From: an uncultured Alphaproteobacteria bacterium
Lineage (GTDB): Bacteria; Pseudomonadota; Alphaproteobacteria; CAAHEQ01; UBA3637
Direction: 5' to 3'
Assembly (NCBI GenBank): GCA_944392145.1
Contig: CALXVS010000014.1
Location: forward strand, 1-35,296
DNA: 35,296 bases
Shown: positions 25,966-34,901 of the stretch, piece by piece
Layout of the letters: each line of letters begins with the position of its first letter
Numbering within the stretch: position 1 is the stretch's first letter
The notes under the pieces: model-generated
The model's input: the letters and a program-made list of their open reading frames with translations, nothing else
What the model was told of the DNA's origin: nothing
Database searches by the model: none
Position numbers and translations under genes: made by a program

Positions 25966-26356
25966 CGGTTTTCAAAGCAACCTGTGTAAATCCAGCCACC
26001 CGCAATAGAGCCATAACCTCTATCACACGACCATAGGAAGCCTCCGAATCACCGCTTAAAACCATTTGAATCTGCGGGTTTTGTGCAACAATTGCCGACA
26101 CTTTTTTGACAAGGTGATCCGCCTCAACCTTTTCCGTTCCTACAAAAATGCTTCCCGTTTTATCCACACCGATATCCAATGTTTTTTGATTGCTTTCCAA
26201 ACTTTTTCCATCTCCTTTGGGCAAATTCAACGGAATACCACTGGTCAACATCGGTGCCGTAATCATAAAAATCGCCAACAAAGACGTCATGACATCAATC
26301 AACGGCGTCAAATTGATTTCAGATTTAATCCGTGTCCGACGACGGGCTTTAGCCAT
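25925..26356 (-). CDS. tolR: Biopolymer transport protein TolR (ExbD family)
   Basis: 143 residues. A short basic N-terminus (RRRTRIKSEINLTPLIDVM), one membrane helix with the conserved Asp (LIDVMTSLLAIFMITAPML), and a periplasmic domain with VLSGDSEASYGRVIEVM. The Asp is the proton-path residue that works with TolQ. It lies 1 bp downstream of tolQ and overlaps tolA. Confidence 0.95.
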   Translation of the reverse strand: MAKARRRTRIKSEINLTPLIDVMTSLLAIFMITAPMLTSGIPLNLPKGDGKSLESNQKTLDIGVDKTGSIFVGTEKVEADHLVKKVSAIVAQNPQIQMVLSGDSEASYGRVIEVMALLRVAGFTQVALKTDAKVMAPPRAKGA

Positions 26357-26357
26357 T

Positions 26358-27050
26358 TTACCCCTCCCCCGTCTGACGTGACAAAATGGAACTTAACTCA
26401 TTTGAAAATGTTTCCATGCGTTGGGCAATACGGTCAATATCATTCGTCAGCTTATTATACGCAATCAACGCCGGAATTGCCGCAATCAACCCGACCGCCG
26501 TTGTAAACAACGCTTCGGCCACACCCGGTGCCACGGCGGCAATATTGGTGCTTTGCGTCATACCGATAGCATTAAAACTGTCCATAATTCCCCAAACGGT
26601 GCCGAACAACCCCAACAACGGTGCCACCGATCCGGTTGAGGCCAAAAAAATCATCCGGGTTTCCAACTTATCAACTTGTTTATCAATAATAATCTGCATC
26701 ATTTTATCAATACGTTCCTGAATCTTAATCGTCGCCCCGTTTTTCTTTTTTTCGGCCATGGAACGACGCCACTCTTTAACCGCACCGACAAAAATCAAGG
26801 ATAGCGGGTCCGACGGTGCTTTGGCATACGTGTTATAAAGCGCTTCCAATGATCCGCCCGACCAAAACTGCTCTTCAAAAGCTTTCATCCCCGACCGAAT
26901 TTTTTTAAACAACCGTAATTTATCAAAAATAATTGCCCAACACCAAACAGATGCAAATAAAAGCCCTAAAATCAAAGCTTTCATAAAAATGTCCGAATCA
27001 AGGAACATTTCATACATGGATAAAGAAGCGCGTACACCTTCAACTTGCAT
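26358..27050 (-). CDS. tolQ: Proton-channel subunit TolQ
   Basis: 230 residues with three membrane helices: SDIFMKALILGLLFASVWCWAII, a long cytoplasmic loop, then SVAPLLGLFGTVWGIMDSF and AVAPGVAEALFTTAVGLIAAIPALIAYN. This is the classic TolQ/ExbB MotA-type pattern. With TolR it forms the proton-driven motor of the Tol-Pal system. Its start lies 3 bp downstream of ybgC. Confidence 0.96.
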   Translation of the reverse strand: MQVEGVRASLSMYEMFLDSDIFMKALILGLLFASVWCWAIIFDKLRLFKKIRSGMKAFEEQFWSGGSLEALYNTYAKAPSDPLSLIFVGAVKEWRRSMAEKKKNGATIKIQERIDKMMQIIIDKQVDKLETRMIFLASTGSVAPLLGLFGTVWGIMDSFNAIGMTQSTNIAAVAPGVAEALFTTAVGLIAAIPALIAYNKLTNDIDRIAQRMETFSNELSSILSRQTGEG

Positions 27051-27053
27051 CAG

Positions 27054-27461
27054 TTATTCTCCTTTCTGACACGATAAAAATAATTCTTTTAAATCCGCCG
27101 GTATCCGAACGGGACGCAACGTTTTCGGGTCCACGAAAGCGACTTGAAGCCGCATGTCAACCAATATTTGTTCTTCCCGCACAACCGTTTGATTCATCAC
27201 CATACTGGCGTGACCAACCTCGGCAACCTGTGTGCGAACAATCAACAAATCCTCTAACCGCGCCGGTGCCTTATAGGAAATTTCAACCTGCCGAATCACA
27301 AAACTGACACCACGATCAATCAACGCCTGATTTGATAATCCGACGGCACGCAAAAATTCGGACCGCGCCCGTTCGGCATAATCCAAATAATTGGAATGAT
27401 ATACGATACCGCCGGCATCGGTATCTTGAAAATAAATGCGCACGGGCGTTTCATGTATCAT
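27054..27461 (-). CDS. ybgC: Tol-Pal associated acyl-CoA thioesterase YbgC
   Basis: 135 residues, hot-dog fold. The motif YFQDTDAGGIVYHSNYLDYAERARSEFLR has the catalytic Asp and the family signature; VSFVIRQVEISYKAPARLEDLL follows. YbgC hydrolyses short- to medium-chain acyl-CoA or acyl-ACP. It sits at the head of the tol genes in most proteobacteria. It is 7 bp downstream of ruvB, so the tol genes are likely transcribed together with ruvAB. Confidence 0.95.
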   Translation of the reverse strand: MIHETPVRIYFQDTDAGGIVYHSNYLDYAERARSEFLRAVGLSNQALIDRGVSFVIRQVEISYKAPARLEDLLIVRTQVAEVGHASMVMNQTVVREEQILVDMRLQVAFVDPKTLRPVRIPADLKELFLSCQKGE

Positions 27462-27468
27462 CGTATTT

Positions 27469-28506
27469 TTATTCCTCCGTTAAATTATCCAATAAATCCG
27501 GCTGGTTGTTAGAAACAACCGGAACCTTTAACCCTAAATGCCGATATCCCGCGGCCGAAAGTACCCGACCGCGCGGGGTTCGCATCACAAATCCTTGCTG
27601 CATTAAATAGGGTTCAATAATTTCTTCCAATGTGTCCCGTTCTTCGGATAAAGCGGCACAAAGCGTTTCGGCGCCCACCGGTCCGCCGGCATACTTTTCG
27701 GCAATGCACCGCAAATATCGCCGATCCATCAGGTCCAATCCCTGATGATCCACTTCCAACCGATTTAATGCCTGATCGGCAATTTCCTTTGTAATCGTTC
27801 CGCCGCAGGCAAAATCCCGCACCCGCCGCAATAAGCGCCCTGCAATACGCGGCGTCCCGCGCGAACGGTGGGCAATCTCACGCGCCCCGTCATCTGTCAT
27901 ATCCACATTCAAAATACGGGCCCCGCGTGTGACGATTTTAGCCAAATCATCAGCACTGTAAAATTCAAGCCGTAACGGAATGCCGAATCTATCCCGTAGC
28001 GGCGTCGTCAAAAGCCCCGAACGGGTAGTAGCACCCACCAACGTGAAAGGCGGCAAATCAATCCGAACGGAACGTGCGGCCGGCCCCTCCCCGATAATGA
28101 TGTCTAATTGAAAATCCTCCATAGCGGAATAAAGCACTTCCTCCACCGTCGGATTCAAGCGGTGAATTTCATCAATAAACAAGACATCACGCGGTTCTAA
28201 ATTCGTTAAAATCGCCGCCAAATCACCGGCTTTGGAAATCATGGGACCGGCCGACGGACGGAACCCGACACCCAGTTCTTTGGCGATAATTTGGGCCAAT
28301 GTTGTTTTGCCAAGCCCCGGCGGTCCAAATAACAAGGTATGATCCAACGCATCCTGACGCCGTTTGGCCGCCTCAATAAAAACACCCAAATTTTCGCACA
28401 GTGTTTTTTGCCCCACAAAATCACGCAATGACTGCGGGCGTAAAGACGTTTGAACATCTTCATCCCCCATTATTTTTTGCGGTGTAATAATCCGATTTTC
28501 AGCCAT
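27469..28506 (-). CDS. ruvB: Holliday junction helicase RuvB
   Basis: 345 residues. The start region [12 protein letters not shown], Walker A GPPGLGKT at 61-68, [12 protein letters not shown], sensor 1 [11 protein letters not shown] and [13 protein letters not shown] with the arginine finger are all present. The C-terminal winged helix ends [16 protein letters not shown]. RuvB drives branch migration together with RuvA, encoded immediately upstream (16 bp). Fully intact. Confidence 0.98.
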   Translation of the reverse strand: MAENRIITPQKIMGDEDVQTSLRPQSLRDFVGQKTLCENLGVFIEAAKRRQDALDHTLLFGPPGLGKTTLAQIIAKELGVGFRPSAGPMISKAGDLAAILTNLEPRDVLFIDEIHRLNPTVEEVLYSAMEDFQLDIIIGEGPAARSVRIDLPPFTLVGATTRSGLLTTPLRDRFGIPLRLEFYSADDLAKIVTRGARILNVDMTDDGAREIAHRSRGTPRIAGRLLRRVRDFACGGTITKEIADQALNRLEVDHQGLDLMDRRYLRCIAEKYAGGPVGAETLCAALSEERDTLEEIIEPYLMQQGFVMRTPRGRVLSAAGYRHLGLKVPVVSNNQPDLLDNLTEE

Positions 28507-28522
28507 CCGTCAACATCCTTTT

Positions 28523-29149
28523 CTATCCGATTAAATGAGAGGATTGTCCGATTTCTTTTAAAACAAGACGAATCAACTCTCCCGTTTTGGCATCGGGATT
28601 TTCTTTTAAAACTTTCGCGGCCAAAATACCCGCTTCGGTGCGCGCATATCCCAAATTAACCAACGCCGACACTGTTTCGGATAAAACACCCGTTTCAACC
28701 GTGCGCCCCCCGACCGCAAGCGGCACCATTGATTCATTTTTCCCCAACGTACCCAACTTCCCTTTCAATTCGGTAACCAACCGGACACCCAATTTAGGGC
28801 CGACCCCGGGAGCCCGTGTAAAGGCCTTTGAATCACCGGTCATAACCGCCATTTGAATTTCGGATGGGGATAAAGCCGATAAGATACCCAGGGCAACTTT
28901 GGCACCAACCCCCTGCACGACCGTCAAAAAACCAAAAGCCTGCTGTTCGGTTGCATCGTAAAAACCAAACAGATGAATATGATCTTCGCGCACCTGGGTT
29001 TCAATAAGCAATGAAACACTTCCCCCCAACGGCGGCAATTTAGCAATTGTTTTGGCCGAACAAAACACGCGGTACCCGACCCCGCCAACATTCAAAACAA
29101 CATATCCTTCCGCAATGGAATCAAGTGTTCCGCTCAACTTTGCAATCAT
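28523..29149 (-). CDS. ruvA: Holliday junction DNA-binding protein RuvA
   Basis: 208 residues. N-terminal OB-fold (MIAKLSGTLDSIAEGYVVLNVGGVGYRVFCS), two helix-hairpin-helix motifs (VQGVGAKVALGILSAL and APGVGPKLGVRLVTELKGKLG) and a C-terminal domain III that contacts RuvB. It is the first gene of a long minus-strand run reaching ftsH. ruvC is not present here. The gap to divergent dnaB (29150-29294) must hold promoters for both, but I see no strong boxes. Confidence 0.96.
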   Translation of the reverse strand: MIAKLSGTLDSIAEGYVVLNVGGVGYRVFCSAKTIAKLPPLGGSVSLLIETQVREDHIHLFGFYDATEQQAFGFLTVVQGVGAKVALGILSALSPSEIQMAVMTGDSKAFTRAPGVGPKLGVRLVTELKGKLGTLGKNESMVPLAVGGRTVETGVLSETVSALVNLGYARTEAGILAAKVLKENPDAKTGELIRLVLKEIGQSSHLIG

Positions 29150-29294
29150 GGTTTGTTTTCCTTTTGTTTTAGGGGTATTTTATCGTAAGCGGAAATAAAA
29201 AGCAATCTTTTTACTTCACTTTTTGTTTTTTTTCATATATGCTTGAACGCACGCAATAACAACAAACACATCTGAATTTTGTTTAAGGATTCGC

Positions 29295-30755
29295 ATGGAT
29301 ATGGATAACCTGACGGCACGCATCCCGCCGCAAAACCTTGAAGCGGAGCAAGCCCTTTTGGGCGCAATTCTTTCCAACAACCGCGCTTTTGAAAAAGTGT
29401 CGGAATTTCTGCGTCCGGAACACTTTGCCAATCCCGTTCACGGTAAAATTTTTCAGGCCTGCGCCTCTTATATTGAACAAGGGCGAATCGCCGATCCCAT
29501 TACATTAAAGGCTTTTTTTGCAACGGATGAAGATTTAAAAGAAGCCGGTGGTGCGGAATATTTGGCACGTTTGGCAGCGGCCTCGGGTGTTATTATCAAT
29601 GCCTATGATTACGGGCGTCAGATTTTGGATCGCTATATTCGGCGGCAACTAATCGGCCTTGGAACCGATATGGTCAATGATGCTTTTACCATATCTATGG
29701 ACTCGGAAGCTTCCCAACAAATTGAAATTGCCGAAAAAAAGCTGTATCGCATTGCAAATGAAGGGGAATTGGACGGAGGCCCCGTTACTTTAAGCGCCGC
29801 TTTAAAAGAATCGTTGGCCGCAACAGAGTTTGCCATGAAAAATCCGGCAGGTATTTCCGGAGTTCCGACGGGATTAACCGAAGTGGATAAATTGATGGGC
29901 GGTTTGCACGATTCGGACCTGTTGATTTTGGCAGGACGTCCCGGTATGGGGAAATCGGCAATGGCGACAACATTGGCTTTTAATGCGGCTTTAAAGTTTG
30001 AAGAAGAAAACAAAAAACCGGGAGCCAAGAAAAAATCCGTTGCCTTATTTTCGTTGGAAATGTCGGCCGAACAACTGGCCGGTCGTATTTTATCGGCCAA
30101 AGCACAAATTCCCGGCAACCTGATGCGCACGGGAAAGTTAAACAACGACCAATTTGATGAATTGGCTGCTGCCGTTTCTTTATTGGGAAAAGTCCCGTTA
30201 TATGTGGATCAAACCCCCGGTATTACCGTTAATGCCATCATGAATCGCGCCCGTCATTTGAAAAATGACAAAGAAAAAGGGTTGGGATTGATCGTCATTG
30301 ATTACCTGCAACTGATCAGTTCCCCCGGTCGTTCCGAAAACAGGGTTCAGGAATTGTCCGAAATGACCAGAACACTGAAAATCATGGCAAAAGAGCTGCA
30401 GGTTCCCGTTTTAGTTTTATCACAATTATCCCGTTTGGTAGAACAACGGGAAAACAAAAGGCCGCAACTGTCCGACCTGCGCGAATCGGGATCTATTGAA
30501 CAAGATGCCGATATTGTCATGTTTGTGTTTCGCGAAATTTATTATCTGCAAAACGACGTGCCCAAACGCCATTCAAACGAAACACCGGAAAAATTTGCTT
30601 TGCGTCAAGCCGAATGGCAAAAAAAATGTCAGGACATTACGAATCAGGCTGAACTCATCATTGCAAAACACCGTCACGGTCCCTGCGCCAATATTAAATT
30701 ATATTTTAACGGTGAATTCGGTAAATTTTCCAATTTGGAACAGGATTTTTCATAA
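29295..30755 (+). CDS. dnaB: Replicative DNA helicase DnaB
   Basis: 486 residues; start supported by AAGGA at 29285-29289. The N-terminal DnaG-interacting domain begins RIPPQNLEAEQALLGAIL. The RecA-like core has Walker A GRPGMGKS (near residues 214-221), FSLEMSAEQLAGRIL, GLIVIDYLQLI and LSQLSR....KRPQLSDLRESGSIEQDAD, and ends with KHRHGP and F.N. No intein or insertion is visible. A strong terminator follows at once. Confidence 0.97.
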   Translation: MDMDNLTARIPPQNLEAEQALLGAILSNNRAFEKVSEFLRPEHFANPVHGKIFQACASYIEQGRIADPITLKAFFATDEDLKEAGGAEYLARLAAASGVIINAYDYGRQILDRYIRRQLIGLGTDMVNDAFTISMDSEASQQIEIAEKKLYRIANEGELDGGPVTLSAALKESLAATEFAMKNPAGISGVPTGLTEVDKLMGGLHDSDLLILAGRPGMGKSAMATTLAFNAALKFEEENKKPGAKKKSVALFSLEMSAEQLAGRILSAKAQIPGNLMRTGKLNNDQFDELAAAVSLLGKVPLYVDQTPGITVNAIMNRARHLKNDKEKGLGLIVIDYLQLISSPGRSENRVQELSEMTRTLKIMAKELQVPVLVLSQLSRLVEQRENKRPQLSDLRESGSIEQDADIVMFVFREIYYLQNDVPKRHSNETPEKFALRQAEWQKKCQDITNQAELIIAKHRHGPCANIKLYFNGEFGKFSNLEQDFS

Positions 30756-30795
30756 AAAAAATGTGCCGTTTGCATTCCCAAACGGCACATTTTTT
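30754..30795. terminator. Bidirectional terminator between dnaB and pgsA
   Basis: An 11-bp GC-containing core ATGTGCCGTTTG / CAAACGGCACAT flanked by A and T runs, perfectly paired from 30755-30772 to 30779-30795 around a 6-nt loop. Confidence 0.94.
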
Positions 30796-30807
30796 ACCAA
30801 TGATTTT

Positions 30808-31455
30808 TTATTCATCCATATACTTGCGACCGGATTTCCAATAATCGTATCCGGTCATCACCGTTAATAGGGCCGCTCCCCACAACGCAACCGATCCCAA
30901 AATTGTCAGGAACGTTGAAAAAACACCCGAAAAGCGGACATCGGCCACCATCAAAACCGGCAAAGCCGTCATTTGACAAGCCGTTTTCCACTTTGCCAGT
31001 CGCGTTACCGGACAACCGACCTTGATTTCCGCCAAAAATTCCCGTAAGCCCGACACCAAAATTTCACGGCACATAATAATAACGGCCGGAATGATACCAT
31101 AATACGGCAACCGTCCCGTATGGGCCAGCATCAATAAAATCGCCCCAACCAGCAACTTATCCGCTATCGGGTCCAACACACGCCCGAATCGGGACAATTG
31201 ATTTAAATGACGCGCCAAATAACCATCCATGTAATCGGTAATGCCCGCAATTGCAAACAACACAACGCCCGTCCATGCCCATAACGGTGTCGGAAAGAAA
31301 AAGGTCGTGACAATAACCGGAATCGCCCAAATACGAATTAATGTTAATACGTTGGGAATGTTAACACCACGCCGCACGGTTTTAATCGTTTGACGCACGG
31401 CACCGACGGGCTTCTGCAACCGTTGCGGCGTTTTAAAATGTTTTGTTTGTTTCAT
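30808..31455 (-). CDS. pgsA: CDP-diacylglycerol-glycerol-3-phosphate phosphatidyltransferase
   Basis: 215 residues from the ATG at 31455, with GAGGA upstream; an ATG five codons earlier is possible. The CDP-alcohol phosphotransferase motif is intact (DGYLAR...SRFGRVLDPIADK), as are several membrane helices. An N-terminal basic stretch of about 30 residues precedes the usual start NIPNVLTLIRI. PgsA makes phosphatidylglycerophosphate, the precursor of phosphatidylglycerol and cardiolipin. The uvrC-pgsA pairing is widespread in proteobacteria. Confidence 0.94.
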   Translation of the reverse strand: MKQTKHFKTPQRLQKPVGAVRQTIKTVRRGVNIPNVLTLIRIWAIPVIVTTFFFPTPLWAWTGVVLFAIAGITDYMDGYLARHLNQLSRFGRVLDPIADKLLVGAILLMLAHTGRLPYYGIIPAVIIMCREILVSGLREFLAEIKVGCPVTRLAKWKTACQMTALPVLMVADVRFSGVFSTFLTILGSVALWGAALLTVMTGYDYWKSGRKYMDE

Positions 31456-31486
31456 ATTGTCCTCTTTCATTTTACCTGTTTATATC

Positions 31487-33319
31487 CTATCCGTGATAAA
31501 AAGTATAGATTTTTTTTGCAATCTTTTCACTGATCCCGTCAACACGGCACAATTGATCCAGCGATGCCCCCGCGATTTCCCGCGGCGATCCGAAATGCAG
31601 TAAAAGCGCTTTTTTACGTTTTTGTCCGATACCGCCGATTTCGGACAATGTTTCGTGAAACATGTTTTTGGCCCGCTTGATACGATGTGATCCGATGGCA
31701 AAACGGTGTGCCTCATCCCGCAAACGCTGTATCAAATGGATCAAATCACTTTTAAAATCCAACCGAATCGGCTCATGCGGGCGCGATCCTAAGTAAAATG
31801 TTTCCCGGCCGGCATTTCGGTCTTCCCCTTTGGCAACCCCCAATACGGCCACATTTGTGACATGAAGTTCATTCACAATGTCCAAAACTGCCGAAATTTG
31901 CCCCTTCCCGCCGTCAATAATCAATGCATCGGGTAAATCCCCTTCGGCCAAACCACGCGTCAACCGGCGACGTAACACTTGGCGCATCATCCCGAAATCA
32001 TCATTTGTTCGGGTCAATTCTGCTTGAATATTAAACCGCCGATACAGATTTTTTTGAAATCCTTCTTTGGTGGCAACAATCATGGCACCGACCGCTGATG
32101 CCCCTTGAATATGACTGTTATCATACACCTCCACTTTGTTCAGGTGCTTCAGCTCCAATAAATCCCGAAATTCTGCCCACACACGATCGGTAATCTGCTC
32201 GTTTTGACGGTGTTGAGAAAGCGATTCGCGCGCATTCAGCACAGCTTGTTCCATCAATTTACGGCGCATTCCTTTAAAGGCACTTGAAATTTGAACCGTA
32301 TGACCGGTTTTTTGTGCCAACGCATCTGCAAACCCGGTCGGCACCGTTTCGGATAGGCACAAAAAACGCGGTGCCGGCACTTGGTCATAAAACTGCATCA
32401 AAAAAGTGGTCATAATTTCAGGACTTGGCACATCTGCCACATCCGACAAAAAATGCGTACTGTTTCCTTCGGCTTTTCCCGACCGATAGAAAAACACACT
32501 GATGCATGCCTCATCTCCCTCACGATATAAAGCCACAACATCTGTTCCGGCCAACCATATTTCACGGTCCGTTCCCTGAACTTTATTTAACGCCAAAATT
32601 TTATCACGAACGGCGGCCGCCTGTTCAAACGCCTCGGCTTTTGAAAAAGCCTGCATCTGACGGGTTAAAATTTGTTGTATTTGCGTTTGTTCGCCCCGCA
32701 AAAAGGCTTTGACATCCCGGACGGTTTTTAAATATTCCTCTTGGGAAATACACCCGACACACGGTCCGGAACACCGATGAATCTGATATAACAAGCAGGG
32801 CCGTGTGCGATTTGCAAAATAGGTATTCGTGCACACCCGTAACCCAAAAATTTTTTGAATCTCGCGAATCGTCTGACTGACGGCTAATCCAGATGCATAA
32901 GGACCAAAGTAATCACCTTTTACCCCGCGTACACCCCGATACTTCATCAACCGTGGCACCGTGTCTTTTGTCAAAACAATATAAGGAAAGCTTTTATCGT
33001 CTTTTAATAAAATATTGTAATATGGCCGGAATTGCTTAATCAAATCGTTTTCAAGCAAAAACGCTTCGGTTTCTCCGGCGGTTTCAATCACAATCAAATC
33101 ATGCACCAGACCAACCATCCGGGCAATCCGAACAGACAGTTGCCCCACGCGTGTATAATTGGTCAATCGCTTATGTAAATCTTTGGCTTTCCCGACATAC
33201 AAAACAACTCCTTTTTCGGAAATCATCCGATAAACACCCGGCCGATGCGATATAGCGGCCAGACGCTGTTTAATCAATGCCGCGCCCGTCAGATGTGTCA
33301 TAAACTTTATTTTATTCAT
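31487..33319 (-). CDS. uvrC: Excinuclease ABC subunit C
   Basis: 610 residues. N-terminal GIY-YIG nuclease domain (PGVYRMISEKGVVLYVGKAKDLHKRL), a cysteine cluster C..Y.I..C.GPC.G, a UVR motif (FEQAAAVRDKI), the RNase H-like 5' nuclease domain (VYDNSHIQGASAVGAM) and C-terminal helix-hairpin-helix repeats (IGGIGQKRKKALLLHFGS). UvrC makes both incisions in nucleotide-excision repair. An ATG at 33301 is an equally possible start, since neither has a clear ribosome binding site. Confidence 0.97.
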   Translation of the reverse strand: MNKIKFMTHLTGAALIKQRLAAISHRPGVYRMISEKGVVLYVGKAKDLHKRLTNYTRVGQLSVRIARMVGLVHDLIVIETAGETEAFLLENDLIKQFRPYYNILLKDDKSFPYIVLTKDTVPRLMKYRGVRGVKGDYFGPYASGLAVSQTIREIQKIFGLRVCTNTYFANRTRPCLLYQIHRCSGPCVGCISQEEYLKTVRDVKAFLRGEQTQIQQILTRQMQAFSKAEAFEQAAAVRDKILALNKVQGTDREIWLAGTDVVALYREGDEACISVFFYRSGKAEGNSTHFLSDVADVPSPEIMTTFLMQFYDQVPAPRFLCLSETVPTGFADALAQKTGHTVQISSAFKGMRRKLMEQAVLNARESLSQHRQNEQITDRVWAEFRDLLELKHLNKVEVYDNSHIQGASAVGAMIVATKEGFQKNLYRRFNIQAELTRTNDDFGMMRQVLRRRLTRGLAEGDLPDALIIDGGKGQISAVLDIVNELHVTNVAVLGVAKGEDRNAGRETFYLGSRPHEPIRLDFKSDLIHLIQRLRDEAHRFAIGSHRIKRAKNMFHETLSEIGGIGQKRKKALLLHFGSPREIAGASLDQLCRVDGISEKIAKKIYTFYHG

Positions 33320-33416
33320 TTTTTTTATGAAATCAAGAAACTGATTAAAAAAGATTTGAAATTTCCCGTTAAAGCGGTTAAACTGCTTTCAACATAAAAA
33401 AAGCAGGGTTTACTAC

Positions 33417-34658
33417 GTGAAAAAATTTTTATTTTGTATTATTGCCACGATATTGGCCTGGGCACCTTATACCTCTTATGCAGGTGTGGCACGTTTGGTT
33501 GCCGATACAAAAAGCGGTTTGATTTTGGTGGCCGAAAATGATCAAGAGCCGAAATATCCTGCTTCTTTGACAAAAGTTATGACCCTTTACATCACGTTTT
33601 GGGCATTGGAAAACAAATTGATTCAAATGGATGATTTATTGCCGATTTCTAAAAATGCCGAAAAACAACCACGCTCCAAACTGTATTTAAAGGCCGGCAC
33701 CACCATGACGGTTTATGAAGCAATTATGGCCCTTATCATCAAATCGGCCAATGATGCAGCTGTTGTCTTAGCCGAGGCATTGGCGAACAGTGAATCAGAC
33801 TTTGCCGATATTATGACACAAACCGCCCGGCAATTGGGTTTAACCCATACAACATTTAAAAATGCCTCAGGCCTGCATCATCCCGAACAACAAACAACGG
33901 CTCGGGATATGGCAGTTCTGACAATTGCACTGATCAATCACTATCCACAGTATTACGCTTTGTTTTCCACACCGTTTTTTGAATACAACGGCAAACGGTA
34001 TTATTCGCATAACAATATTTTAAAAAATTATGACGGAGCTGAAGGTTTGAAAACCGGGTTTATTTCAGCCGGCGGGTACAGCATTATTTCAACCGCACAA
34101 AAAGAGGGAACCCGCCTTGTTACCGTTGTTTTGGGACATGACAGTGTTAATTTACGCGATAAAACAGCGATGCGCTTATTAGATACGGGATTTGAAAAAG
34201 TCAGGCATCGTGATAAGTATTTTGCCCGCTTTGCAAAAAAAGGACAAAACCCTTTGGAAAAAAACGCTTTAGTTCCCAAAGCACACCTGGAATACCGTTT
34301 TGCCGCCATTCAAGAACGCCTGAACGAAACAAAACGATTGGCAGACCGTTTTCGCAAAAATCAAACACTGGCACCGGAATTAGCAGGTATGCCGGTTGTT
34401 GAAGTCGGTATTGCACAAGGAGACGGGTCTTGGGGGATTCAAGTCGGAGCATTTCATCATGAAACCATTGCTAGAGAAACGGCTGAACGTGTTTTATCTT
34501 TACTGGATAACACAAATAAGCATATAAAAACGCCGCGTTTTGAACAATTTTTTCGATCACGCATTTTCGGTTTTACTTCTTCACGCGATGCCAATATCGC
34601 TTGTCAAAAACTTAAAAGTCGTAAAATCCAATGCTTTCCCGTTGGACCGGATTATTAA
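33417..34658 (+). CDS. D-alanyl-D-alanine carboxypeptidase with SPOR domain
   Basis: 413 residues from a GTG start with CAGGG upstream. A signal peptide ends at SYAG. The penicillin-binding active site is complete: SLTK at 50-53, SAN at 110-112 and KTG at 212-214. The C-terminal third is not the usual PBP5 beta domain: a basic linker (about 255-330) is followed by a SPOR-type domain (WGIQVGAFHHETIARETAE to QKLKSRKIQCFPVG), which binds denuded glycan at division sites. It trims the fifth D-Ala from peptidoglycan stems. This DacA-plus-SPOR form is known in alphaproteobacteria. Confidence 0.93.
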   Translation: MKKFLFCIIATILAWAPYTSYAGVARLVADTKSGLILVAENDQEPKYPASLTKVMTLYITFWALENKLIQMDDLLPISKNAEKQPRSKLYLKAGTTMTVYEAIMALIIKSANDAAVVLAEALANSESDFADIMTQTARQLGLTHTTFKNASGLHHPEQQTTARDMAVLTIALINHYPQYYALFSTPFFEYNGKRYYSHNNILKNYDGAEGLKTGFISAGGYSIISTAQKEGTRLVTVVLGHDSVNLRDKTAMRLLDTGFEKVRHRDKYFARFAKKGQNPLEKNALVPKAHLEYRFAAIQERLNETKRLADRFRKNQTLAPELAGMPVVEVGIAQGDGSWGIQVGAFHHETIARETAERVLSLLDNTNKHIKTPRFEQFFRSRIFGFTSSRDANIACQKLKSRKIQCFPVGPDY

Positions 34659-34704
34659 ACTTTTCTTTTTTTTCAATCTGTTATCGTGCTATTAAAATCG
34701 TTTC

Positions 34705-34720
34705 AAAAAGGAACCTTTTT
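34705..34720 (+). terminator. Possible weak terminator after the carboxypeptidase gene
   Basis: AAAAAGG and CCTTTTT flank just two bases and are followed by more T. The stem is short and AT-rich, so termination would be weak. An inverted relative of the same sequence recurs at 34838-34852. Confidence 0.35.
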
Positions 34721-34792
34721 TTGCAACTGTTTTTTTTATGATTTTTGAAAAAAAGAAAAATTAGCTGATTTTGCTTTTAAATAAGTATGTTA

Positions 34793-34824
34793 GGACAAAA
34801 AAATCCCGTTATTTGTTTTTGTCC
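34793..34824 (+). other. Inverted repeat upstream of prepilin-like gene
   Basis: GGACAAAAA (34793-34801) is perfectly complementary to TTTTTGTCC (34816-34824), with a 14-nt loop. It may be a leader hairpin or a protein-binding site. No coding frame or clear promoter is seen in the rest of the 34659-34901 gap. Confidence 0.5.
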
Positions 34825-34833
34825 GATTCGGGC

Positions 34834-34859
34834 GTTACAAAAAGGTTCCTTTATGTAAC
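34834..34859 (+). promoter_or_regulatory. 26-bp palindrome just upstream of prepilin-like gene
   Basis: GTTACA (34834-34839) and TGTAAC (34854-34859) enclose AAAGG-TT-CCTTT. Twelve positions per arm have one mismatch. It ends 32 nt before the ribosome binding site GGGAGG, which fits an operator or leader hairpin. Confidence 0.5.
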
Positions 34860-34901
34860 ATAAAGAACAGGTTGAAACCAAGCTGTTTTATGGGAGGTTA
34901 C

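Noticed and set aside
29633-30145. 170-codon minus-strand frame inside dnaB
   Set aside because: Antisense shadow of the conserved DnaB helicase core; no start signal.
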